Shown one piece after another: positions 1 to 7,738 of a stretch of 7,738 nt of DNA. Position numbers and translations under genes: made by a program. The notes under the pieces are model-generated. The model did not search any database. It saw only the letters and a list, made by a program, of their open reading frames with translations, and was not told the origin of the DNA. The first letter of the stretch is position 1; every line of letters starts with the position of its first letter. This stretch comes from Phycisphaeraceae bacterium (GTDB lineage: Bacteria; Planctomycetota; Phycisphaerae; Phycisphaerales; Phycisphaeraceae): contig JADZET010000244.1 in NCBI GenBank assembly GCA_020850375.1, forward strand, positions 1 to 7,738. Direction: 5' to 3'.

Positions 1-161
1 AACTCGGTGACCTCGACCGATTGGCCGTGTGCAAGACGCCAGACGAACTCGCCTCTTACGACTCCTTGGTCATCAAGCAGACGGATGGCTTTATAGCCGG
101 CAAAGGTGTCTGCGTAGTCATCGGGGCAATGTTGGCGTGCGTCGACAATCTCGGTGCGCAT
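1..161 (-). CDS. N-terminal fragment of an unidentified protein, possibly a GNAT-type acetyltransferase (runs off left edge)
   Basis: An open frame starts with ATG at 161 and stays open for 53 codons to the window edge. A strong Shine-Dalgarno (GGAGGA, 170-165) sits 3-4 nt before the ATG. The product begins MRTEIVDARQHCPDDYADTF and continues through a segment containing GYKAIRLLDDQG, RGEFVWRL and SVEVTE. This reads like alternating beta strands and a short helix. The pattern of a bulky residue in a V-W-R strand followed by SVEVTE resembles the beginning of some small GNAT-fold acetyltransferases, where the next motif would be the acetyl-CoA-binding loop, but that part lies outside the window. 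It follows uvrA on the same strand with a 53-bp gap and no visible terminator, so it is probably cotranscribed. The gene's reality is supported by the RBS, frame and position; the family is a guess. Confidence 0.6.
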   Translation of the reverse strand, partial: MRTEIVDARQHCPDDYADTFAGYKAIRLLDDQGVVRGEFVWRLAHGQSVEVTE

Positions 162-214
162 GGGTCCTCCGTATGGACGCGGGGAGAGCTGACTACTTAT
201 TGAATCCAGCGTGA

Positions 215-3187
<2,973 letters not shown>

Positions 3188-3195
3188 ATGGGGTC

Positions 3196-3201
3196 ATTGT
3201 A
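3196..3201 (-). promoter_or_regulatory. Candidate -10 element of uvrA
   Basis: The minus strand reads TACAAT, a five-of-six match to the sigma-70 -10 consensus, with only 8 nt between it and the uvrA ATG. Transcription starting 6-7 nt downstream would begin within about two bases of the start codon, giving a leaderless or nearly leaderless mRNA, which agrees with the missing Shine-Dalgarno. No convincing -35 hexamer is seen at 16-18 bp upstream, where the sequence is close to CTCTTT. Inference from motif and spacing only. Confidence 0.4.
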
Positions 3202-3255
3202 GCGGGGGACGTGAGCGAAAAGAGCGGGTTGGTTCCTGCCCAAGGTCCTTGCAGC

Positions 3256-3284
3256 TTGCGGGGGATATGTCGCGGCTGTATGAA
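3256..3284 (+). promoter_or_regulatory. Weak candidate promoter for the nucleoside hydrolase/propeller pair
   Basis: TTGCGG (3256-3261) is followed after 17 bp by TATGAA (3279-3284), matching three of six -35 and four of six -10 consensus positions. It lies in the 162-bp divergent gap with uvrA, about 65 bp ahead of the hydrolase ATG. The match is weak and could be chance. The rest of the gap (3188-3349) shows no additional gene. Confidence 0.22.
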
Positions 3285-3334
3285 TGAGATTCCGTGGTGT
3301 TAACTGAGTATTGAACAGGCATCGAGTTCTGGGG

Positions 3335-3343
3335 AAGGAAAGG
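3335..3343 (+). promoter_or_regulatory. Ribosome binding site that fixes the nucleoside hydrolase start
   Basis: The purine-rich AAGGAAAGG ends 6 nt before the ATG at 3350. This favours that ATG over the in-frame upstream TTG at 3311, which would add 13 residues ([13 protein letters not shown]) not expected in this family and has no good ribosome binding site. Confidence 0.7.
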
Positions 3344-3349
3344 CGCAAC

Positions 3350-4231
3350 ATGTCAATCAAAGTGCTCCTGGACACGGACATCGGCTCGGACGTCGACGAC
3401 GCGATCTGTCTGGCGTACCTGCTGGCGAACCCGGCGTGTGAGCTGTTGGGGATCACGACGGTGACGGGGCAGGCGGTCGAGCGGGCCAAGATGGCGTCGG
3501 CGCAGTGCAAGATGGCCAAGAAGGACATCCCGATCTATCCAGGGTGCGAGCGGCCGATCTTTATTGAACAGAAGCAGGTGACGGCTCCGCAGGCGGCGGC
3601 GCTGACGCGCTGGCCCCACGAGAAGGAGTTCCCCAAGGGCGAGGCGATCGAGTTCATGCGGCGGACGATCCGCAAGCATCCGGGCGAGGTGACGCTGCTG
3701 GCGATCGGGCCGCTGACGAACGTGGCGGCGCTGTTCATGGCCGACCAGGAGATCCCGTCGCTGCTGCGGAGCCTGGTGCTCATGAATGGGATGTTCACCC
3801 GGCGGGTGGCGAACTGGGGGCCGCGGGAGTGGAACGCGTTCGGCGACCCGGCGGCGACGGGGATTGTCTATCGGGCGCCGGTCAAGAAGTTCCAGGCGGT
3901 GGGGATCGACGTGACGGCGGGCGTGACGATGCCCCCGGAAGAAGTCCGTAAACGCTTTGACGTGCCGATGCTCCGGCCGGTGCGGGACTTCGCGGAGGTG
4001 TGGTTCCAGCACTATCCGGTGATGTACTTCCATGATCCGCTGGCGGCGGCGGTGATCTTCGACGATCAGATCTGCGGCTTCGATCGCGGCACGGTGGAGG
4101 TCGAGCTGACCAGCGAGCGGCTGGCGGGGTACACCTACTGGAAGGCTGACCCGCAGGGGCCGCACGAGGTGGCGCTCCGCGTCGACGGGCAGCGGTTCTT
4201 TGACCACTTCTTCTCATTCTTCAAGGCATAG
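3350..4231 (+). CDS. Inosine-uridine-preferring-type nucleoside hydrolase
   Basis: A 293-residue cytoplasmic enzyme of the IU_nuc_hydro family, which cleaves the N-glycosidic bond of ribonucleosides to free base and ribose in salvage or catabolism. The N-terminus carries the Ca2+/ribose-binding aspartate cluster in the longer form [11 protein letters not shown] (D8, D10, D14, D16, D17). Other family landmarks are AIGPLTNVA (118-126), a core strand LVLMNGMF (142-149), the ribose-binding E160-W-N162 followed by DP, and H228-D229-P, which align by motif to E166, N168, H241 and D242 of the Crithidia enzyme. The family's usual MGG strand end is MNG here. There is no signal peptide. The start at 3350 is chosen from the ribosome binding site and because it puts the beta strand IKVLLDTD directly at the N-terminus. 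It is followed 11 nt later by the propeller gene, so the two are probably one operon. Which nucleoside it uses, or whether it acts on a related N-glycoside, cannot be read from sequence. Confidence 0.93.
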   Translation: MSIKVLLDTDIGSDVDDAICLAYLLANPACELLGITTVTGQAVERAKMASAQCKMAKKDIPIYPGCERPIFIEQKQVTAPQAAALTRWPHEKEFPKGEAIEFMRRTIRKHPGEVTLLAIGPLTNVAALFMADQEIPSLLRSLVLMNGMFTRRVANWGPREWNAFGDPAATGIVYRAPVKKFQAVGIDVTAGVTMPPEEVRKRFDVPMLRPVRDFAEVWFQHYPVMYFHDPLAAAVIFDDQICGFDRGTVEVELTSERLAGYTYWKADPQGPHEVALRVDGQRFFDHFFSFFKA

Positions 4232-4242
4232 CGAGGCCAGGC

Positions 4243-5544
4243 GTGCCCGCGATCACGGATCTTGTGGTGCCCGTGCGACGGATCTCGCCCTCGGGGTCGG
4301 ATGCGCGTGGCGAGCACTATTTCTTTGGGTATTACGACGTGCCGGCGTGCGACAGCGCGGGACGTCACCTGGGGCATCGGGTGGCGTTTCGCGATCGCCT
4401 TCCGGGGGAGCTTCCGGGGGAGCTTCCGGGGGCGGGGGTGGGAGACGTGGCGACGTTGGGGTGGATGCGCCTGCCTGATGAGGGAGGTGCGTCAGGCGTT
4501 GAGTCGACGTTTGAGGTGTTTGGGCGGACGCGGGCGTGGAACTTTCAGCAGGGATCGTTGCTGCAATGGCTCGCGTCGGAGCCGGATACGTGCGTGTACA
4601 ACGTGTTCGAGGAGGGGCGATTCGGCTGCTGCGTGCAGAACGTGGTGACGGGGAAACGACGCGACCTGCCTCTGCCCGTGGCGAACGTGTCACGCGATGG
4701 GACCAAGGCGCTGTGTGTGAACATGTCGCGTCTGTATGACTTTCGGCCGGGGTATGGGTACGTGCAGCTGCCCGATCCCTTCAAGGACGTGGCGGCGCCC
4801 CCGAAAGACGGCGTGTTCCTGATGGAGATCGCTTCGGGCCGGACGCGGCAGGTGGTGTCGCTGGCGGAGATCGCGGCGTTTCTGAAGGGATGCGGGGAGG
4901 ATGTCCAGGGACGCAAGCTGCTGGTCAATCACGTCACGTTCAATCCGTCGGCGACGCGGTATCTGATGCTGGTGCGGACGTTCCCCTTGGCGGAGGAGAA
5001 AAAATGGGCGACGTATCTGCTGACGGGGGACGCCTCGGGCGGCGGATTGCGGGACCACCCGGTCTGGGGCTCGGCATCGCACTATCACTGGCGGGATGAT
5101 GATGGCATGCTCTTCTACACCAAGACAGGGCCGGGCGATAAGCAGGACCTGGCGCTGATCAGCGACGCGACGGGGCGGCGAGAGCTGATCGATCCGGATT
5201 TCTTCCGGGGGGATGGGCATTGCACATATTCGCCGGATGGACGGTGGATTCTCTACGACAGCTATCCCCAGGGGCCGCCGGACTTCGCACGGGCGCTGCA
5301 GGTCTATTCATTGGATCGGCGAAAAGGACTGACGCTGGGGCGTTTTCGCTCGGAGCGGTCGACGCCGCGGACAGTGGACCTGCGCTGCGACCTGCACCCG
5401 CGCTGGACCCCCGGCCCCGGAAGTCCCGGAAGCCCCGGAAGCCCCGGAAACGCGTCGATCACGTTCGACTCGATTCACGAGGGGTTTCGAGGGGTCTATT
5501 GGGCGGACCTGCGGGGGGTGATGCGGGGCGTGAGGTCCGCCTAG
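4243..5544 (+). CDS. Cytoplasmic beta-propeller protein, oligogalacturonate lyase/TolB-like family
   Basis: A 433-residue protein without signal peptide or membrane segments. It shows the repeated strand pattern of a beta-propeller, including blade signatures such as SPDGRW (330-335), FNPSATRY (233-240) and FDSIHEG (408-414). Other probable family landmarks are EHYFFGYYD (24-32), RAWNFQQG (97-104), SRLYDFRPGYGY (162-173), VNH (228-230), SHYHWRDDD (279-287), GDGH (323-326) and RCDLHPRW (381-388). The overall architecture recalls oligogalacturonate lyases (PL22), cytoplasmic propellers with a His-based metal site. The QxxHxH arrangement expected of the PL22 metal site is not evident, so lyase activity is not assured. 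The start is GTG at 4243, with GAGG (4233-4236) 6 nt upstream, only 11 nt after the nucleoside hydrolase stop. Two low-complexity inserts, LPGE-type (53-64) and GSP-type (393-402), probably sit in surface loops. Fold call fairly confident, function unknown. Confidence 0.75.
   Translation: MPAITDLVVPVRRISPSGSDARGEHYFFGYYDVPACDSAGRHLGHRVAFRDRLPGELPGELPGAGVGDVATLGWMRLPDEGGASGVESTFEVFGRTRAWNFQQGSLLQWLASEPDTCVYNVFEEGRFGCCVQNVVTGKRRDLPLPVANVSRDGTKALCVNMSRLYDFRPGYGYVQLPDPFKDVAAPPKDGVFLMEIASGRTRQVVSLAEIAAFLKGCGEDVQGRKLLVNHVTFNPSATRYLMLVRTFPLAEEKKWATYLLTGDASGGGLRDHPVWGSASHYHWRDDDGMLFYTKTGPGDKQDLALISDATGRRELIDPDFFRGDGHCTYSPDGRWILYDSYPQGPPDFARALQVYSLDRRKGLTLGRFRSERSTPRTVDLRCDLHPRWTPGPGSPGSPGSPGNASITFDSIHEGFRGVYWADLRGVMRGVRSA
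4399..4434 (+). repeat. Three tandem 12-bp units inside the propeller gene
   Basis: CTTCCGGGGGAG occurs twice (4399-4410, 4411-4422), followed by CTTCCGGGGGCG (4423-4434), encoding LPGE-LPGE-LPGA at residues 53-64. The unit is a multiple of three, so copy-number change would preserve the frame. The core CTTCCGGGG is the exact reverse complement of the core of the second repeat tract near 5419. Confidence 0.9.
5419..5448 (+). repeat. Three tandem 9-bp units inside the propeller gene
   Basis: GGAAGTCCC, GGAAGCCCC and GGAAGCCCC follow each other (5419-5445), ending with a further GGA, and encode GSP-GSP-GSP-G at residues 393-402. The in-frame unit sits between RCDLHPRWTP and the final blade strand SITFDSIHEG, a likely loop. 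Read across units, CCCCGGAAG is the reverse complement of the core of the tract at 4399-4434. Confidence 0.9.
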
Positions 5545-5554
5545 ATTAACTGCC

Positions 5555-5580
5555 GCCCTATTTGTTCTCAGGACAAGGGC
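5555..5580 (+). terminator. Hairpin after the propeller gene, possible terminator
   Basis: GCCC (5555-5558) pairs with GGGC (5577-5580), and TTGTTC (5562-5567) with GGACAA (5571-5576), one G-U wobble, closing on the three-base loop TCA; TAT (5559-5561) is bulged. The hairpin begins 10 nt after the TAG stop. It is followed by T then six A rather than a U-run, with a T5 run only at 5595-5599, so it is not a textbook intrinsic terminator. An outer GCCG (5552-5555)/CGGC (5589-5592) pairing could bring the stem nearer the T5 run, at the cost of a large bulge. Confidence 0.35.
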
Positions 5581-5581
5581 T

Positions 5582-5629
5582 AAAAAATCGGCCATTTTTG
5601 TGTGATTGCCGTCCCGAGGCGATTACAAT
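5582..5629 (+). promoter_or_regulatory. Candidate promoter of the large secreted protein, with AT-rich upstream element
   Basis: TACAAT (5624-5629) is a five-of-six -10 match with the 5' flank GAT. The -35 region is poor: TTGTGT (5598-5603) would leave a 20-bp spacer. An A6 run (5582-5587) and T5 run (5595-5599) flank a GGCC centre, forming an imperfect palindrome. If transcription starts near 5636 these runs lie about 37-54 bp upstream, where an UP element or regulator would sit. The resulting leader would be about 47 nt and includes the Shine-Dalgarno. Confidence 0.35.
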
Positions 5630-5670
5630 GGCGATTGCATTGCGCATTACTACCCGGCGCCGTTCGCATG

Positions 5671-5675
5671 GGAGG
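5671..5675 (+). promoter_or_regulatory. Ribosome binding site fixing the start of the secreted protein
   Basis: GGAGG lies 7 nt before the ATG at 5683. An in-frame ATG at 5668 would place the Shine-Dalgarno inside the coding region and add only MGGKQ, so 5683 is preferred. Confidence 0.8.
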
Positions 5676-5682
5676 CAAACAG

Positions 5683-7738
5683 ATGCCGCAGCACCTGAGA
5701 CTCATCGTGACCGTGGTGACCGGGCTGGTTCTGGTTGTGTCGGCGCGCGCGCAACTGGCCATCCCGCAGGCGGGGGACTGGGTAGATCGTGGGCTCGTCT
5801 TCTCCGCCGGCCCGCTGGGCGAAGCATGGGACGGGTTGATGGAGGACTACACGCCCTGCTCGATCCTCAAGAAGGGCGACACCTACTACCTCTACTACGT
5901 CGGGTCGGATAATTACATCTCGCAGCTGGACAACATCGGGCCGGGCAACCGCTTTGTCGGCGTGGCGACGAGCACCGATGGCGTGAACTGGACGAAGTAC
6001 GCCTCGAACCCGGTGCTGACCTGGTCGGTGGCGGGCAACCCCGAGGAGGGTGTGCCGGCGGCGGGGTTCTTCTTCGATACCAACGGGGACTTCCTGACTT
6101 ACTACAGCGCCAGCCACGCGGCGACGGCCACGACTCCGCAGGTCTGGTCCGACATCCGGGTGGCGCGCTCGACGGAAGGCTACAACTTCACTGACGAGGG
6201 GCTGATCGCGGCCTACAACAACCCCGCCATCTGGGGCTACGGCGATGAACTGCACCCGGTGCAGGGGTACACGAACGGGTCGGAGTACTACGCGTTCTAC
6301 ATCCCCAACGGGACGCTCCAGACCAGCCGGCTCGGGGCGCTGTGGGGGAGCACGGCGGACAACCTGAGCAACGACGGCCCGGTCATCAACAGCGAGCCGG
6401 TGCCGCTGGTGCGCGGGGCGGCGAGCATCGTGCCGCTGGATGAGTCGACGTTGGCGTTCTTCAACAGCTACCAGGGGGACATCTACGTCCGCACGGCCTC
6501 GGCGGCGGACCCGGTGCACACGATGAGCGCGCCCGTGGCGGTCTACAGCACCGACCCGGGGCACAACGGGGTGATCTACGCCGATCCAGCCGCGAACACC
6601 TGGTTCATGTACTACAACGGGTGGAGCTACATGGGCATGATGACCGCGCCGATCGGCGACCCCGACGCCACGGGGCCGCTGGCGCCGGACACCGCGGGGG
6701 GCGGTGCGACGGACTACCGGACGGTCAACCTCCAGTGGTCAGAGGGCAGCGACCCGGAGACGGGGGTGCTCGAGTACAACGTCTATCGCGATGGGCAGCC
6801 CATCGGCGTCACGCGTGAGATGAGCTTTGTTGATCGCGGCTTGGCGGAGCTGACGGAATTCAGCTATGAGGTCCGTCCGGTGAACCTGCACGGGGCGGAG
6901 GGGGCGGCCGTGGCGTTGAACGTCACCACGCCGGCCGACCTGACCCCGCCGGGCGTGCGGATCGCGGCGGGCAGCGGGGATGGGACGTTGCTGCGGGTGG
7001 TCTTCGATGAGGACGTTGATCCGGCCACGGCGGGTGATCCGTCGCGTTATGCGCTCAGCGACGGAGTAAACGTGCTGGGCGCTTCGCTTGGGCCGGATGG
7101 GCGGACGGTCATGCTCACGACCAGCCCGCAGAGCCCGCAGACGCTCTACACGCTGACGGTCGATGGCGTGCAGGACATAGCGGCGGCGGGCAACGTCGGT
7201 TCGCCGCAGATGCGGTACACGTTCAGCCAGGTGCCGGGGCTGGTGGCGTATTATCGGTTCGACGATGGGGAGCCGCTGACCGAGGACACGTCGGGCTTCG
7301 CCAACCACGGGCAGGTCAAGGGCGGCGTGGCCGGCGGCGGCGGGGTCGGGCATTTTGACGGTTCGACCGGGTACATTGAGATCGACGACCACGAGGTGCT
7401 CGACGAGACGTTCGCCGGGAGCTTCACGGTGGCCGCCTGGGCCTGGCCGCAGGACGTGCCGGCCTACACCGACGCCACCAACCGCGCCTACGCGGTGTTC
7501 ACCAGCCCGAACATGAGCATCGAGTACGACAAGGACCAGCGGTTCTTCGCCCGGCTGGCGACAAGCAACGGGCAGGTCTCGATCCTCTCGAGCGAGGTGT
7601 TCGAGCCCGGGCAGTGGCATCACCTGGCCCTGGTGGCGGACGCCGACGCGGGTCTGCTCTACCTCTACATCGACGGGCAATTGGTCAATGCCGCGCCGAC
7701 GAGTTTCGTCGGCGACATCATTGCGCCCCCCGCCGAGG
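5683..7738 (+). CDS. Secreted multidomain protein: GH43-like propeller, FnIII, Ig-like and LamG domains (3' end outside window)
   Basis: The frame stays open for 685 codons to the window edge. Residues 1-23 form a signal peptide: basic start, hydrophobic LIVTVVTGLVLVV and an ARA cleavage site. Residues about 30-325 show the repeated strand pattern of five-bladed glycoside hydrolase propellers (GH43/GH32/GH130-like), for example GDTYYLYYVG (65-74), VATSTDGVNWTK (94-105), VARSTEGYNF (160-169) and NTWFMYYNGWS (305-315). D55, in the strand before GDTYYLYY, and E189 in DELHPVQ are plausible active-site acids by position, but this is inference. Residues about 326-417 look FnIII-like (VNLQWSEGSDPETGVLEYNVYRDG), and about 420-515 are an SbsA/Big-type Ig-like domain (RVVFDEDVDP, LYTLTVDGVQDIAAAGN). 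From about 519 a LamG-like concanavalin A fold begins (VAYYRFDDGE, HFDGSTGYIEI, FTVAAWAWP, GQWHHLALV, LYLYIDGQLV). It probably binds or cleaves polysaccharide outside the cytoplasm. Any C-terminal anchor (PEP-CTERM, dockerin) would lie beyond 7738. Confidence 0.88.
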   Translation, partial: MPQHLRLIVTVVTGLVLVVSARAQLAIPQAGDWVDRGLVFSAGPLGEAWDGLMEDYTPCSILKKGDTYYLYYVGSDNYISQLDNIGPGNRFVGVATSTDGVNWTKYASNPVLTWSVAGNPEEGVPAAGFFFDTNGDFLTYYSASHAATATTPQVWSDIRVARSTEGYNFTDEGLIAAYNNPAIWGYGDELHPVQGYTNGSEYYAFYIPNGTLQTSRLGALWGSTADNLSNDGPVINSEPVPLVRGAASIVPLDESTLAFFNSYQGDIYVRTASAADPVHTMSAPVAVYSTDPGHNGVIYADPAANTWFMYYNGWSYMGMMTAPIGDPDATGPLAPDTAGGGATDYRTVNLQWSEGSDPETGVLEYNVYRDGQPIGVTREMSFVDRGLAELTEFSYEVRPVNLHGAEGAAVALNVTTPADLTPPGVRIAAGSGDGTLLRVVFDEDVDPATAGDPSRYALSDGVNVLGASLGPDGRTVMLTTSPQSPQTLYTLTVDGVQDIAAAGNVGSPQMRYTFSQVPGLVAYYRFDDGEPLTEDTSGFANHGQVKGGVAGGGGVGHFDGSTGYIEIDDHEVLDETFAGSFTVAAWAWPQDVPAYTDATNRAYAVFTSPNMSIEYDKDQRFFARLATSNGQVSILSSEVFEPGQWHHLALVADADAGLLYLYIDGQLVNAAPTSFVGDIIAPPAE

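Noticed and set aside
21..214. Two small plus-strand frames near the left edge
   Set aside because: No ribosome binding site and no protein-like features; the minus strand has a better start with GGAGGA in the same stretch.
3313..3329. GAAC-N9-GTTC inverted repeat in the uvrA/nucleoside hydrolase gap as a LexA-type operator
   Set aside because: The spacing does not match the known CGAAC-N4-GTTCG or GTTC-N7-GTTC boxes, the arms are only four bases, and it lies over 110 bp from the uvrA start; chance is likely.
3353..4207. 284-codon minus-strand frame opposite the nucleoside hydrolase
   Set aside because: The product is Arg/His/Pro-rich, without a recognisable domain, and fully overlaps a real gene.
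4399..5448. CRISPR-like array or mobile element behind the repeats
   Set aside because: The units are 9-12 bp in direct tandem without spacers, remain in frame, and no cas or transposase gene is present.
5650..7680. Minus-strand frames of 304 and 313 codons opposite the secreted protein
   Set aside because: Arg/Val/His-rich antisense products caused by codon bias; the plus strand here encodes a signal peptide and several known domains.

Overview
This GC-rich window with dense gene packing looks like chromosomal DNA from a planctomycete, perhaps of the Phycisphaerae type. The evidence is indirect: the UvrA sequence style, a large secreted protein built from a propeller, FnIII, Ig-like and LamG domains, strong G/C third-position bias, and a mixture of genes with and without Shine-Dalgarno sequences. 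The taxonomic call is an inference, not something read off a marker gene.

Layout from left to right. The minus strand holds two genes: the first 53 codons of an unidentified protein running off the left edge (161 to 1), and upstream of it a complete uvrA (3187 to 215), the DNA-damage-recognition ATPase of nucleotide excision repair. The 53-bp gap between them shows no terminator, so they are probably cotranscribed. A 162-bp divergent intergenic region (3188-3349) separates uvrA from the plus-strand genes. It holds a possible uvrA -10 element so close to the ATG that the transcript may be nearly leaderless, and a weak candidate promoter for the plus-strand pair.

The plus strand then carries a two-gene unit: an inosine-uridine-type nucleoside hydrolase (3350-4231) and, 11 bp later, a cytoplasmic beta-propeller protein resembling the oligogalacturonate lyase/TolB-like family (4243-5544). 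The propeller gene contains two short tandem-repeat tracts whose core units are reverse complements of each other. A hairpin just after its stop codon may end the transcript.

A 138-bp intergenic region (5545-5682) contains that hairpin, an AT-rich near-palindrome and a TACAAT -10-like hexamer. It leads into a large secreted protein (5683 to beyond 7738) with a signal peptide, an N-terminal GH43-like five-bladed propeller, an FnIII-like domain, an SbsA/Big-type Ig-like domain and the start of a LamG-like lectin fold. This open-ended gene is the largest after uvrA in the window and points to extracellular polysaccharide binding or degradation.

No RNA genes, insertion sequences, CRISPR arrays or phage genes were seen. 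The most novel material is the nucleoside hydrolase/propeller pair and the repeat tracts inside the propeller gene. The rest is recognisable household or carbohydrate-related content.
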